DNA of 64,000 bases from Kribbella pratensis (GCF_004365355.1 NZ_SODP01000001.1:1495473-1559472); one strand, 5' to 3'. Positions 52,893 to 63,900 are shown, counted from the first letter of the stretch. Made by a program: numbers and translations. Notes: a model not told the origin generated them from the letters alone.

Positions 52893-53608
52893 GAGCGCTC
52901 CGGTTTGGCGGTGAGTTCGAGGAACACGTCCTCGAGGGACTTCTTGTGGTGCTCGGTCAGATCGTCCGGGGTGCCGGAGGCGATCACCTTGCCGGCCGAC
53001 ACCACGTGGACCTGGTCGGACAGTTGTTCGGCCTCGTCCATCGCGTGGGTGGTGAGGACGACGGTCACGCCGTCGTCGCGCAGGTCGCGGATCACCTGCC
53101 AGATCTCGCGCCGGCCGTGCGGGTCCAGGCCGGTCGTCGGCTCGTCGAGGAACGCGATCTCCGGCCGCCCCACGATCGCCAGCGCGAACGACAGCCGCTG
53201 CTTCTGGCCACCCGACAGCCGGCGGTACGGCGTCCGTCCGCAGCTGCCCAGGTCGAGACGCTCCACCAGCATCGCGATGTCGAGCGGGTGGGTGTGCAGC
53301 GTCGCGACGTACTTGAGCATCTCGACGGCACGGACGCCGGACCAGGCGCCGCCCTCCTGGAGCATCACGCCGATCCGCGGCATCAACTCGTCGTGATCCG
53401 CGATCGGGTCCAGCCCGAGCACCCGGACCCGCCCGGAGTCGGGCCGGCGGAACCCCTCACAGCTCTCGACGGTCGTGGTCTTGCCGGCGCCGTTCGGGCC
53501 GAGCACGGCCGTCACCGTGCCGGCGGCTACGGTGAGACCGAGACCGTCGACCGCGGTCTTCTCGCCGTACCGCACGACGAGGTTGTCGATCTCTACCGCG
53601 ACTGGCAC
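52889..53608 (-). CDS. ABC transporter ATP-binding protein
   Basis: 239 residues from GTG 53608. Walker A GPNGAGKTTT (about 36-45), Q-loop VMLQEGG, signature LSGGQKQRL and Walker B IAFLDEPTTGLDP with H-loop TTHAMDEA. A type DrrA/CcmA-like exporter ATPase. Upstream codons to 53683 are open but would run into the suf promoter region, and GTG 53608 is directly followed by VAVEIDNLVVRYG, the domain start. Operon with the permease; divergent from sufR. Confidence 0.9.
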   Translation of the reverse strand: MPVAVEIDNLVVRYGEKTAVDGLGLTVAAGTVTAVLGPNGAGKTTTVESCEGFRRPDSGRVRVLGLDPIADHDELMPRIGVMLQEGGAWSGVRAVEMLKYVATLHTHPLDIAMLVERLDLGSCGRTPYRRLSGGQKQRLSFALAIVGRPEIAFLDEPTTGLDPHGRREIWQVIRDLRDDGVTVVLTTHAMDEAEQLSDQVHVVSAGKVIASGTPDDLTEHHKKSLEDVFLELTAKPERS

Positions 53609-53759
53609 AACGGCAGCATAGAGAACCGGTTGAAAGAACCCTCGCTCCGCTCGGGGTTGGGGGCGGGAAGTGACCTCGCTCACGGTCCGGTCCGGCGCCC
53701 CGCGTGGACGCGTGAACCGGTTAGGGGAGCCTTATTTGAAGGGCCCGGGTATTTACGCG

Positions 53760-53774
53760 ACACTGATGTTGTGA
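53760..53774. promoter_or_regulatory. SufR box ACACT-N5-TGTGA overlapping the sufR start codon
   Basis: ACACT (53760-53764), five bases GATGT, TGTGA (53770-53774); the GTG start codon (53771-53773) lies in the right half. The consensus matches the element I recall reported for mycobacterial SufR. Binding here would block both transcription and translation start of the suf operon, giving feedback control by Fe-S status. TTGAAG at about 53737 may be the -35. Confidence 0.7.
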
Positions 53775-54505
53775 AAAATCCTGCGAACAGCGGAGCCGTG
53801 ACCCACGGCGCCGGTAGCGCGCGGGACGAGTCCACCCGGGACCGGGTAGCACGCTCGATCCTGACCAACGGTCCGTCCAGCGCCGCGGTGCTGGCGGAGC
53901 GGCTCGAGCTGACCCCGGCGGCGGTCCGGCGGCATCTCGACCACCTTCTCGACGAGGGTCTGGTCGAGTCCCGCGAGGAGCGCATCTACGGCCCGCGCGG
54001 CCGCGGCCGCCCCGCGAAGGTCTTCGTGCTGACCGACACCGGCCGGCACGCCTTCCACCAGGCGTACGACGACCTGGCGGCGACCGCGATGCGGTTCATC
54101 GCCGAGGCCGGCGGAGACGACGCCGTGGCGGAGTTCGCCCGGCGCCGTGTCGCCGAGGTGGAGGAGCGGTACCGGGAGCAGGTCGCACTGGCTCCCGAGA
54201 GCAAGAAGGCGGAGGTGCTCGCCCAGGCCCTGACGGCCGACGGGTACGCCGCGTCCACGGCGGAGGCGGGCCACGGCGCCCAGCTCTGCCAGCACCACTG
54301 CCCGGTCGCGCATGTGGCCGAGCAGTTCCCCCAGCTGTGCGAGGCCGAGACCGAGGTGTTCTCGAGACTCCTCGGCAAGCACGTGCAGCGACTGGCCACC
54401 ATCGCCCACGGCGACGGTGTCTGTACGACGCATATCCCAGGCCCTGTCGACTCAGTGCCTGCTGCCCCTGTATCCGACGGCGAAGCTGCGAGGACCGCAC
54501 GATGA
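53771..54505 (+). CDS. sufR: Fe-S-dependent repressor SufR
   Basis: 244 residues from GTG 53771. A DeoR/ArsR-like winged helix ([20 protein letters not shown] then [15 protein letters not shown], about 25-60) is followed by a helical dimer domain and a Cys cluster ([20 protein letters not shown], about 178-197) that would hold a 4Fe-4S cluster. It senses Fe-S sufficiency and represses the suf operon it heads. Stop overlaps sufB by four bases. Confidence 0.9.
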   Translation: MKNPANSGAVTHGAGSARDESTRDRVARSILTNGPSSAAVLAERLELTPAAVRRHLDHLLDEGLVESREERIYGPRGRGRPAKVFVLTDTGRHAFHQAYDDLAATAMRFIAEAGGDDAVAEFARRRVAEVEERYREQVALAPESKKAEVLAQALTADGYAASTAEAGHGAQLCQHHCPVAHVAEQFPQLCEAETEVFSRLLGKHVQRLATIAHGDGVCTTHIPGPVDSVPAAPVSDGEAARTAR

Positions 54506-55914
54506 CGCAAACCGCTCACCCCGAACTGGAAGGCCTCGGCAACTACCAGTACGGCTGGGCCGACTCCGACGCCGCCGGCGCGGTCGCCCAGCGCGGCCTG
54601 TCCGCCGACGTGGTGCGGGGCATCTCCACTCTCAAGAACGAGCCGGAGTGGATGCTCGACCTGCGGCTGAAGGGCCTGAAGCTGTTCGACCGCAAGCCGA
54701 TGCCGTCGTGGGGCGCCGACCTGTCCGGGATCGACTTCGACAACATCAAGTACTTCGTCCGGTCGACCGAGAAGCAGGCCTCGAGCTGGGAAGAGCTGCC
54801 CGAGGACATCAAGAACACCTACGACAAGCTCGGCATCCCCGAGGCGGAGAAGCAGCGCCTGGTCGCCGGTGTCGCGGCGCAGTACGAGTCCGAGGTCGTC
54901 TACCACCAGATCCGTGAGGACCTGGAGGCCCAGGGCGTGATCTTCATGGACACCGACACCGGTCTGAGGGAGCACCCGGAGATCTTCAAGGAGTACTTCG
55001 GCTCCGTGATCCCGGTCGGCGACAACAAGTTCGCCTCGCTGAACACCGCGGTCTGGTCCGGCGGCTCGTTCATCTACGTGCCCAAGGGCGTGAAGGTGGA
55101 CATCCCGCTGCAGGCCTACTTCCGGATCAACACCGAGAACATGGGCCAGTTCGAGCGGACCCTGATCATCGTCGACGAGGACGCCTACGTGCACTACGTC
55201 GAGGGCTGCACGGCGCCGATCTACAAGTCGGACTCGCTGCACTCCGCGGTGGTCGAGATCATCGTGAAGAAGGGCGCCCGCTGCCGCTACACGACGATCC
55301 AGAACTGGTCGAACAACGTCTACAACCTGGTCACCAAGCGCGCCACCTGCGAAGAGGGCGCGACGATGGAGTGGATCGACGGCAACATCGGCTCCAAGGT
55401 GACGATGAAGTACCCGGCCGTCTACCTGATGGGCGAGCACGCCAAGGGCGAGACCCTGTCGGTCGCGTTCGCGGGCGAGGGCCAGCACCAGGACGCCGGC
55501 TCCAAGATGGTCCACAACGCGCCGTACACGTCGAGCTCGATCGTGTCGAAGTCGGTGGCCCGCGGCGGCGGCCGGACGTCGTACCGCGGTCTGGTCGAGG
55601 TCGCGCCGGGCTCGCACCACAGCAAGTCCACGGTGCGCTGTGACGCGCTGCTGGTCGACACCATCAGCCGTTCGGACACCTACCCGTACGTCGACGTCCG
55701 CGAGGACGACGTGGCGATGGGGCACGAGGCGACCGTGTCCAAGGTCAGCGATGACCAGCTCTTCTACCTGATGAGCCGGGGCATGGCCGAGGACGAGGCG
55801 ATGGCGATGATCGTCCGCGGCTTCATCGAGCCGATCGCCCGCGAGCTCCCGATGGAGTACGCGCTGGAACTGAACCGTTTGATCGAGCTGCAGATGGAAG
55901 GGGCCGTCGGCTGA
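54502..55914 (+). CDS. sufB: Fe-S cluster assembly protein SufB
   Basis: 470 residues. Scaffold subunit of SufBC2D. Typical blocks: [25 protein letters not shown]-type [20 protein letters not shown], the catalytic-Cys region [14 protein letters not shown], and the C-terminal [23 protein letters not shown] overlaps the sufR stop. Its stop overlaps the sufD start by one base. Confidence 0.96.
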   Translation: MTQTAHPELEGLGNYQYGWADSDAAGAVAQRGLSADVVRGISTLKNEPEWMLDLRLKGLKLFDRKPMPSWGADLSGIDFDNIKYFVRSTEKQASSWEELPEDIKNTYDKLGIPEAEKQRLVAGVAAQYESEVVYHQIREDLEAQGVIFMDTDTGLREHPEIFKEYFGSVIPVGDNKFASLNTAVWSGGSFIYVPKGVKVDIPLQAYFRINTENMGQFERTLIIVDEDAYVHYVEGCTAPIYKSDSLHSAVVEIIVKKGARCRYTTIQNWSNNVYNLVTKRATCEEGATMEWIDGNIGSKVTMKYPAVYLMGEHAKGETLSVAFAGEGQHQDAGSKMVHNAPYTSSSIVSKSVARGGGRTSYRGLVEVAPGSHHSKSTVRCDALLVDTISRSDTYPYVDVREDDVAMGHEATVSKVSDDQLFYLMSRGMAEDEAMAMIVRGFIEPIARELPMEYALELNRLIELQMEGAVG

Positions 55915-57116
55915 TGTCGTCGTCTGACACCCTTGTTGCTACCGGCAACAGGGCGCACTCCCACGGGCCGGGTTCGCCGGTCCCGCTCCAGGCCCGCAGC
56001 GAGCGGCCGACGTCGTACGACGTGGCCGACTTCGCGGTGCCGAACGGGCGCGAGGAGGAGTGGCGCTTCACCCCGGTCAAGCAGCTGAAGGCCCTGTTCG
56101 AGGACGCGGCCGGCACCGAGACCCCGAAGGTCGACGCGTCCGGTCCGGAGGGCGTGGTCTTCGAGACCGTCGCCGCGGACTCGCTCAAGGTCGGCAAGCC
56201 CCAGGACCGCGCCGCGGCCGTCGCCTGGAACCACGCGGGTGACGCGTTCGCGGTCCGGATCCCGGTCGAGGCCGAGCTGACCGAGCCGGTGCACGTGAAC
56301 GTCGCGAGCCTTGGCGCCCGCGGCTTCAGCCACCTGATCATCGAGTCCGGCCGGCACAGCAAGGCGATCGTGATCATCGATCACAGCGGCTCCGGTGAGC
56401 TCGGCAGCAACGTCGAGATCGTCGTCGGCGACGGCGCCGACCTGCGGGTCGTCTCGATCCAGCAGGGCGACCACGAGTCGATCCACCTCGGCCAGCACGA
56501 CGCGCTCGTCGGCCGGGACGCCCGGCTGCACCACGTCGCGGTCACGCTCGGCGGCAAGGTCGTCCGGATCGGCACCAACGTCCGGTACGCCGGTCCCGGC
56601 GGCGACGCCGAACTGCTCGGGGTGTACTTCGCCGAGTCGGGCCAGCACCACGAGAACCGGCTGTTCGTCGACCACGAGGCGGCCAACTGCAAGAGCAACG
56701 TGCTCTACAAGGGCGCGCTGGCCGGTGACCACGCCCGCTCGGTGTGGATCGGCGACGTGCTGATCCGGGCCGCGGCCGAAGGCACCGACACCTTCGAGCT
56801 GAACCGGAACCTGGTCCTGACCGACGGCGCCCGCGCCGACTCGGTGCCGAACCTGGAGATCGAGACCGGCGAGATCGAGGGCGCCGGTCACGCCTCCGCG
56901 ACCGGCCGGTTCGACGACGAGCAGCTGTTCTACCTGCAGGCCCGCGGCATCCCCGAGGACGCGGCCCGGCGGCTGGTGGTGTCCGGCTTCTTCAACGACA
57001 TCATCGGCAAGATCGGCGTCCCCGAGGTCACCGAGCACCTGCACGAGGTGATCGAAGACAAGCTGGCCCGCACCGCCGAGCTGAGCGAATCCGCCAAGGC
57101 GGTCATCGGCCAGTGA
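55914..57116 (+). CDS. sufD: Fe-S cluster assembly protein SufD
   Basis: 400 residues, the second beta-helix subunit of SufBC2D. VPNGREEEWRFTPVKQLKAL at the start, NRLFVDHEAANCKSNVLYKG and DDEQLFYLQARGIPEDAARR near the end are standard. Starts one base into the sufB stop and overlaps the Rieske gene by four. Confidence 0.95.
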   Translation: MSSSDTLVATGNRAHSHGPGSPVPLQARSERPTSYDVADFAVPNGREEEWRFTPVKQLKALFEDAAGTETPKVDASGPEGVVFETVAADSLKVGKPQDRAAAVAWNHAGDAFAVRIPVEAELTEPVHVNVASLGARGFSHLIIESGRHSKAIVIIDHSGSGELGSNVEIVVGDGADLRVVSIQQGDHESIHLGQHDALVGRDARLHHVAVTLGGKVVRIGTNVRYAGPGGDAELLGVYFAESGQHHENRLFVDHEAANCKSNVLYKGALAGDHARSVWIGDVLIRAAAEGTDTFELNRNLVLTDGARADSVPNLEIETGEIEGAGHASATGRFDDEQLFYLQARGIPEDAARRLVVSGFFNDIIGKIGVPEVTEHLHEVIEDKLARTAELSESAKAVIGQ

Positions 57117-57451
57117 GCGACAGCTTCGAGCGCGCCTGCGCCGCCGCCGACGTACCCGACGAGGGAGTCATCCCGGTCGAGGTCGGCGGCGTGGAGGTCG
57201 CGGTCGTGAAGAGCGAGGGACAGTACTTCGCGGTGCGGGACGAGTGCTCGCACGCGCAGATCCAGCTGTCCGAGGGTGACGTCGGCGAGTGCGAGATCGA
57301 GTGCTGGCTGCACGGGTCCCGCTTCGACCTGCGCACCGGCGAGCCGACCAGCCTGCCGGCGTACGACCCGGTGCCGATCTACCCGGTCCGCCTCGACGGC
57401 GACGACGTACTCGTCGACGTGAAGAACCCCCTGAACCAAGCAGCCCTGTAA
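57113..57451 (+). CDS. Rieske 2Fe-2S protein of the suf operon
   Basis: 112 residues, GTG start. The family motifs are present as DECSHAQIQLS (CxH) and ECWLHGSRFDLRTG (CxxH), so a 2Fe-2S cluster with two Cys and two His is expected. Small Rieske proteins between sufD and sufC are usual in actinobacteria; a redox or cluster-handling role is inferred. Twenty-three bases before sufC. Confidence 0.9.
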   Translation: MSDSFERACAAADVPDEGVIPVEVGGVEVAVVKSEGQYFAVRDECSHAQIQLSEGDVGECEIECWLHGSRFDLRTGEPTSLPAYDPVPIYPVRLDGDDVLVDVKNPLNQAAL

Positions 57452-57474
57452 ACGACGGAGATAGAAGAAACCTC

Positions 57475-58236
57475 ATGGCGACACTCGAGATCCGCGACCT
57501 GCACGTGTCGGTCGACACCGAGAACGGCCCGAAGCAGATCCTGCGCGGCGTCGACCTGACCATCGCCGGCGGTCAGACGCACGCGATCATGGGCCCGAAC
57601 GGCTCCGGCAAGTCGACGCTGGCGTACTCGATCGCCGGGCACCCGAAGTACAACGTCACCAGCGGCACCGTGACGCTCGACGGCGAGGACGTGCTGGACA
57701 TGTCGGTCGACGAGCGTGCCCGGGCCGGCCTGTTCCTGGCCATGCAGTACCCGGTCGAGGTGCCCGGTGTGTCGGTGGCGAACTTCCTCCGGACCGCGAA
57801 GACCGCGATCGACGGCGAGGCGCCGAAGCTGCGCACCTGGGTCAAGGACGTCAACAAGGCGCTCGCCGACCTGGACATGGACGCCGACTTCGGCACTCGC
57901 AACGTGAACGAGGGCTTCTCCGGCGGTGAGAAGAAGCGGCACGAGATCGTCCAGCTGGAGCTGCTGAACCCGAAGGTCGCGATCCTCGACGAGACCGACT
58001 CCGGCCTCGACATCGACGCGCTGCGGATCGTCTCCGAGGGCGTCAACCGGTTCGCCGCCCAGGGCGACAAGGGCGTTTTGCTGATCACCCACTACACGCG
58101 GATCCTGCGCTACATCAAGCCGGACTTCGTGCATGTCTTCGTCGACGGTCGCGTCGCCGAGGAGGGCGGCCCGGAGCTCGCCGAAGAGCTCGAGGCCAAC
58201 GGCTACGAGCGGTTCCTGAAGGCAGGCGCGAAGTGA
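57475..58236 (+). CDS. sufC: Fe-S cluster assembly ATPase SufC
   Basis: 253 residues, ABC-type ATPase of the SufBC2D scaffold. Walker A GPNGSGKSTL, the Suf-specific MQYPVEVPGV after the Q-loop, signature FSGGEKKR and Walker B VAILDETDSGLDID. ATG 57475 with GGAG upstream. Overlaps sufS by four bases. Confidence 0.96.
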   Translation: MATLEIRDLHVSVDTENGPKQILRGVDLTIAGGQTHAIMGPNGSGKSTLAYSIAGHPKYNVTSGTVTLDGEDVLDMSVDERARAGLFLAMQYPVEVPGVSVANFLRTAKTAIDGEAPKLRTWVKDVNKALADLDMDADFGTRNVNEGFSGGEKKRHEIVQLELLNPKVAILDETDSGLDIDALRIVSEGVNRFAAQGDKGVLLITHYTRILRYIKPDFVHVFVDGRVAEEGGPELAEELEANGYERFLKAGAK

Positions 58237-59492
58237 CCGACGCCCGGACCACATTCAGCAGTCCGCTGGACCTGCAGTCGGTCCGGGCGGACTTCCCCAT
58301 CCTGTCGCGCGAGTTGGCCGGTGGGTTCCCGCTGGTCTACCTGGACTCGGCGAACTCCTCGCAGAAGCCGCGCCAGGTGGTGCAGGCGATCGAGGACCAC
58401 TACCTCAAGCACAACGCGAACGTGGCCCGCGCCATGCACCAGCTCGGCGCCGAGGCCACCGCGGCGTACGAAGGCGGCCGGGACAAGGTCGCGGCCTTCA
58501 TCGGCGCGCCGTCGCGGGACGAGATCGTCTTCACCAAGAACGCCTCGGAGGCGCTCAACCTCGCCGCGCACACGCTCGGCGCTTCGCTGAAGCCCGGCGA
58601 CGTCGTGGTGGTCTCCGAGATGGAGCACCACAGCAACATCGTCCCGTGGCAGCTCGCCTGCGAGCGGACAGGTGCGACGCTGAAGTGGTTCGGCGTGACC
58701 GAGGACGGCCGGCTCGACCTGTCGAACATCGACGAACTGCTCACCGAGCAGACCAAGGTCGTCGCGCTGACCTGGGTCTCGAACGCGCTCGGCACGATCA
58801 ACCCGATCAGCGACATCGCCGCGAAGGCGCACGCGGTCGGCGCGACCGTGGTCGTCGACGCGTCGCAGGCCGTCCCGCAGTTCCCGGTCGACGTCTCGAC
58901 GCTCGGCGCCGACCTGCTGGCCTTCACCGGCCACAAGGTGGTCGGCCCGACCGGCATCGGCGTGCTCTGGGGCCGGTACGACCTGCTCGCCTCGCTCCCG
59001 CCGTTCCTCGGTGGCGGCGAGATGATCGAGATCGTCCGGATGACCGGTTCGACGTACGCCGCTCCGCCGGCCCGGTTCGAGGCCGGTACGCCGCCGATCG
59101 CGCAGGCCGTCGGGCTCGGTGCGGCCGTCGACTACCTGTCCGGGATCGGCATGGACAAGATCGCGGCGCACGAGCACGCGATCGTCGAGTACGCGCTCGA
59201 GGGCCTGAAGACGGTTCCGGGTCTGAAGATCCTCGGACCGCAGGACGCCACCGACCACGGCGGTGCGATCAGCTTCGCGCTGGACGGCGTCCACCCGCAC
59301 GACGTGTCGACCGTGCTGGACACCCGCGGCATCGCCGTACGGGCCGGGCACCACTGTGCGCGTCCGGTGCACGAGCGGTTCGGAATGCAATCGTCGACCA
59401 GAGCGTCTTTCTATCTGTACACGACCCCCGAGGAGATCGAGGCGCTCGTGGACGGCCTCGGATTCGTGCGCAAGTACTTCAAGGTGGATTGA
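58233..59492 (+). CDS. sufS: Cysteine desulfurase SufS
   Basis: 419 residues, PLP enzyme. NSSQKPRQVVQAIEDHY near the start, the PLP-lysine region FTGHKVVGPTGIGVLWG (about 230) and the active-site Cys in RAGHHCARP (about 365). It supplies sulfur to SufU/SufB. GTG start overlaps sufC; one base separates it from sufU. Confidence 0.96.
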   Translation: MTDARTTFSSPLDLQSVRADFPILSRELAGGFPLVYLDSANSSQKPRQVVQAIEDHYLKHNANVARAMHQLGAEATAAYEGGRDKVAAFIGAPSRDEIVFTKNASEALNLAAHTLGASLKPGDVVVVSEMEHHSNIVPWQLACERTGATLKWFGVTEDGRLDLSNIDELLTEQTKVVALTWVSNALGTINPISDIAAKAHAVGATVVVDASQAVPQFPVDVSTLGADLLAFTGHKVVGPTGIGVLWGRYDLLASLPPFLGGGEMIEIVRMTGSTYAAPPARFEAGTPPIAQAVGLGAAVDYLSGIGMDKIAAHEHAIVEYALEGLKTVPGLKILGPQDATDHGGAISFALDGVHPHDVSTVLDTRGIAVRAGHHCARPVHERFGMQSSTRASFYLYTTPEEIEALVDGLGFVRKYFKVD

Positions 59493-59493
59493 T

Positions 59494-59952
59494 ATGCAGC
59501 TCGACAACCTCTACCAGGAGATCATCCTGGATCACTACCGCAGCCCGCACCACGCGGGCCTCGCGGACCCGTACGACGTGGAGGTGCACCACGTGAACCC
59601 GTCCTGCGGGGACGAGGTCACGCTCCGGGTCGAGCTCGACGGCGACACCGTCAAGGGCGTCACGCACAGCAGCGTGGGCTGCTCGATCAGCCAGGCGGCG
59701 ACGTCGGTGATGTCGGACCTGGTGATCGGCAAGCCGGTGTCCGAAGGCATGGCGACGTACGAGAAGTTCCTCGAGCTGATGCAGGGCCGGGGGAATGTGG
59801 AGCCGGACGAAGAGGTACTGGAGGACGGTGTCGCGTTCGCCGGCGTCGCGCAGTTCCCGGCCCGGGTGAAGTGTGCACTGCTGGGCTGGTCGGCGTGGCG
59901 CGATGCCACGGCGCAGGCCCTCGCAGCCAACGAAGGAGTGAAGAATGCCTGA
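59494..59952 (+). CDS. sufU: Zinc-dependent sulfurtransferase SufU
   Basis: 152 residues, IscU-like but of the zinc SufU type. The metal Cys and Asp are in NPSCGDEV, VGCSISQA and RVKCALLGW. SufU takes persulfide from SufS in Gram-positive Suf systems. Eight-base overlap with sufT. Confidence 0.94.
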   Translation: MQLDNLYQEIILDHYRSPHHAGLADPYDVEVHHVNPSCGDEVTLRVELDGDTVKGVTHSSVGCSISQAATSVMSDLVIGKPVSEGMATYEKFLELMQGRGNVEPDEEVLEDGVAFAGVAQFPARVKCALLGWSAWRDATAQALAANEGVKNA

Positions 59953-60343
59953 CCAGACCGACGAGAAGATCGAGCTGCCCGAGGTCGACCTCGAAGCGGC
60001 CGCCGCGGCCCAGGCAGCCCAGCCAGGCAGCACGCCGGCCAAGGTCGAGGACGTCACCGAGGCACTCAAGGATGTCGTCGACCCCGAGCTCGGCATCAAC
60101 GTGGTCGACCTGGGCCTGATCTACGGCATCACCGTCGACGACACCAGCACGGCGATCATCGACATGACGCTGACGTCCGCGGCCTGCCCGCTGACCGACG
60201 TGATCGAGGACCAGACCCGGATGGCACTGGACGGCCTCGTCAACGACTTCCGGATCAACTGGGTCTGGATGCCGCCGTGGGGCCCGGAGAAGATCACCGA
60301 CGACGGCCGCGACCAGCTGCGGGCGCTCGGCTTCAATGTCTGA
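59945..60343 (+). CDS. sufT: SufT/MIP18-family metal-sulfur assembly factor
   Basis: 132 residues. An acidic Ala/Gln-rich N-terminus (about 1-35) precedes the DUF59 domain with DVVDPELGINVVDLGLIY and TLTSAACPLTDVIEDQ (conserved Cys). Assists in delivery of Fe-S clusters to targets. Last suf gene, six bases before the next gene. Confidence 0.93.
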   Translation: MPDQTDEKIELPEVDLEAAAAAQAAQPGSTPAKVEDVTEALKDVVDPELGINVVDLGLIYGITVDDTSTAIIDMTLTSAACPLTDVIEDQTRMALDGLVNDFRINWVWMPPWGPEKITDDGRDQLRALGFNV

Positions 60344-60349
60344 TCCGGT

Positions 60350-60967
60350 GTGACCCGGACGATCTCGGTAGCGCCGAGCCGACTGGACAGGTGGCTGGAC
60401 GGCTTCGGTGAGCGCCACGGCGCGGTGCGGTACGACGTGACGCCGACCAGCGTCACGTTGTCCGCCGAGGACGGCTCAACCGCCGTCGTCACCGTGCCCT
60501 TCGAGCCCCTCACGGTCTTGTCCCGTGAGGGGCTCGTCGCACATGTGCTGACCGAGCGGCGCCTCGGCGTCCTGCTCGTCCGCCGCGGCGGATACGGCGC
60601 CGGAGTCTTTGCCGGGGGCAAGCTTCTTGACTCGAAGGTCGGCTCGCGGCACGTGCAGGGCACGACGAAGGCCGGCGGCTGGTCGCAGCAGCGCTACGCG
60701 CGCCGGCGGGACAACCAGGCCCGCGAGGCGTTCGCGGCCGCGACGGAGGTCGCCGTACGGATCCTCGCGCCGGCGAAGCTCGATGTCCTCGTGTGCGGGG
60801 GAGACCGGCGGGCTGTCGACACCGTGCTCGAGGATCCGCGCTTGAAGGACCTGCCGGGGATCGTGCGGCCGCCGTTCCTCGGCGTACCGGATCCGAAGCA
60901 GAAGGTGCTCGAGCAGGCCGGTGTCGACGCGCTGGCGATCCGGATCGACGTGGATCAGCCGGAGTAG
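60350..60967 (+). CDS. acVLRF1-family peptidyl-tRNA hydrolase
   Basis: 205 residues from GTG 60350. The VLRF1 (Vms1/eRF1-like) domain carries the catalytic motif in HVQGTTKAGGWSQQRYARRR (GGxSQQR-type, about 103-122), which hydrolyses peptidyl-tRNA on split or stalled ribosomes. ACVLRF1 is the actinobacterial group. Located six bases after sufT, so likely co-transcribed with suf; convergent with the giant gene 4 bp away. Confidence 0.85.
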   Translation: MTRTISVAPSRLDRWLDGFGERHGAVRYDVTPTSVTLSAEDGSTAVVTVPFEPLTVLSREGLVAHVLTERRLGVLLVRRGGYGAGVFAGGKLLDSKVGSRHVQGTTKAGGWSQQRYARRRDNQAREAFAAATEVAVRILAPAKLDVLVCGGDRRAVDTVLEDPRLKDLPGIVRPPFLGVPDPKQKVLEQAGVDALAIRIDVDQPE

Positions 60968-60971
60968 GCCT

Positions 60972-63900
60972 TCACTCGATGGTCATTCCGGTCCCGGGGT
61001 TGGAGGCGTGCATCCGGCGCGCGGGCGGCCCGTCGGGGTCGTGAGCGGCCGGCGTACGGCGCATCCGCGAGTCCGTCTCGACCAGCGCCGACGCGGGAAT
61101 GCCGTTCTGCTGCAGGGCGTCGACGACGGCTCCAGTGAACCGGCCTGACGTCGACGCGTGGAGTTCGCGGAGATCGACCACTCCCTCCGCAAGCAGTGCG
61201 AGTCGTGGGTGCAGCGTGGCGAACGCCTCCGCGAACGCGCTGTCGCTGCGGCTCGTCAGTGTGCCGTCCGGCCCGGCGACGTACACCTGACGCTTGCCGC
61301 CCTGGTCGCGGATCGTCAGTCGTACGTTGACACCGTCGCGGCGGGCCCGGCCGAGTGCGTCGACCAACGGCTGGTACGGGTGCTGGTCATCGGCGTCCAC
61401 TCGCATCGAGACGGTTCGGACCCGGGCAGGCTTCGGCTGCGCCGTCGGATCCCAGCCGTCAAGGGCGGGTTCGCCGGCCTCCATCCGGGCGCGCATCGCG
61501 TCGTACTCGTGGCGGAACATCGTCAGGTAGGCCTCGCCGGACGCGGCCCGGTGCACCGAGTCGGAGCGCTCCACCTTCGGGCGATGGTGGCGATCGATCC
61601 GGCGGCGCTCGAAGTCGAGGTGGTAGTCGACGCTGACCTTGACGGTGACGACCTGCCCGGATTCGTAGACGCCGGTCTCGTGCCGCGCGCCGACCGTTCC
61701 GGTGTCCTGCTCGCCGACCCGACGGCCGGAATTCAGACCGACCGTGACCGCGCCGCCGGGCAGCGTGCCGCCGATCGACCGAGAGCCGGGCAGCAGACGG
61801 TTGCTGCGCGCGGTCAGCTGGCTGACGCGCAGCTCGCGGGAGTTCTCGCCGAGTTGGGTGGTCGAGTCCTCGTCGGGATCCGAGATCAGCTCCAGACCGG
61901 AGACCTCCGCGCGGATCCGGACGGCCACGACCCGCGAGGTCTGCCCGGGGATCGCCAGCGGGACGAGTTCGTGCCCCGAAGGTCCGGCCATCTCCTGGAA
62001 GGCGACCGCACGGTTCGCGGCGCCGAGCAACGACTCCAGCGTCGTCTGGTGCATGCGGACACCGTCGCTCCGCAACAAGTCCGGCCGGCTGAGACGTGCG
62101 ACCACCGCATCGAACAGGGCGTTCTCGGCCGGCGCATCGGGCTGATGGGGGAGCGTGCCGTCGACGAGGTAGTTGTCCGGCAGCCTGACGGCCCGATGGT
62201 CGGCGACCTCCGGACCGTCCTGTGCAGGGGCCGAGTGGAGTACGGACGCCGGCACCGACAGGCTGATCCGCCCGGAGGCTTCTCGTCGAGTCACGGCTCT
62301 CGGCCGGCCGCCCGGCTCTGCCGAGTCCTCGACCTCGATGACGACCTGGTAGTCCCGCTCGATCCGAACCGTGGACAGCGACAGCCCGGTGCTGATGCGG
62401 GTGTTGAGCTCGCTGCTCGACGAGGTGGTGGACGTAGCGAGCTCCGCGCCGGCGCCGATGGTCGCAGACGCCCCTTCGGTGGCCGAGACGCCGACCTGAC
62501 CGCTGTACGACGTACCTTCCGTCACGCTCCGGGTGCGATCCCGCAGACTCCACAGCTGCTGCAGGCCATACCCGTTGCCGCTCTGCCCTTCCGTGCCGCC
62601 CGCCTCGGTGGTCACCGGGCCGACGAACCGCACCTTCACCCGGACCCGCAGGTTGCGAGTGCCGGCACCGTCGCGGATCGGCAACTCCCGGACGAACCCC
62701 CGCGGGTCGAGCATCTCGTCCAGCTGGTTACGCCATCGCGTACCGCTCAGATCACCGCGTAGCGCACTGGTCAGTACGGCGTCGTCCAGCGCCTGCGGCG
62801 AATGCTCCGCAACGGTGGCGCACACCTCGCGGAAGGGGTCGCTGTCGTTGCCGTCCTGGTCCTGCAGTGACGATCGGTCGACCTGGGCCGCACCCAGCAT
62901 CTGCTCGTAGTTGCGCGGCATCGGCACCTCGACCCGCAGCCGTGCCAGCACCTCCGCCTCCGCCAGCGCGGCGTCCAGTCCGGTGGTGTGCGGCGCAGCG
63001 AGACCCGTTGCCTCGCGCAACTTGTTCGCCAGCCGCTCGTCCGTGTGCGTTGCCGCCAGCCCGTCGGCTCCGGCCTTCTCGATGCGGTACCGACGCAGCA
63101 ACGCGGTCGTCGTACGGCGGGGGAGCTCGAGGTTGCCGTCGAGCAAGCGCTCGACGGCGTCCGACACCTGATGCAGCGGGAGGTCCAGTTCGTTCCGCCC
63201 GTACGCCCGGAGCGCATCGCCCTCAGGAAGCGTGAGTACGACGGCACCTGTCTCCAGCGGGATCGCGCGGACCGCTGTGCTGCCGGAGCGGAGCTGCGCT
63301 TCCAGAACCAGGTCTCCCCAGAATTGGTAGTGCTGCCCGTCCCGCATCAGCGTCCGCTCGATGCCGCTGGTCGTTGTCTCCGAGCCGGACGAGGAGACGG
63401 TGGTAGACCGGTTCAGCCCGACCGACCCGCTGCGTGCATTCCCATCAGCCGATACCGAGCCGGTGCCGGCGCTGACGCCGGCGGTCGCGCCGGTGGAGAC
63501 ACCCGACGTACTGCCGGTGCTCGCCAGCGTCACGTTGAGCTCGGCGAGGATCGGGTGCCCGCTGCCGACGTACCTGAGGTTCTCCACGCGGGTGGTGACG
63601 CTGAGCGCGGTGCGGCGCGGGCTCAGGCCGCGGCGGCGTACAGCCTCGAGTGCATCGGACGGCGCCGGGCTGACGGCCAGGCCGGTGCGGTACTCCGTGG
63701 TGAGCAGCTCCGGCCGCGAGATGAGGTTGCGCGGCGCGAGGAAGGCACTGAGGTGGTGCAGCGCGGAGCTGTCACCCCGCCCGAGTTCCGGCACGGCCTC
63801 GACCAGCCGCCCGATCGGATCACGCGCATCGACGTGCTGGACCGTTGCGGTCTGCAACAAACCCGGATCGACCCGATCGCGTACGGCGGGTGCCGGCTGT

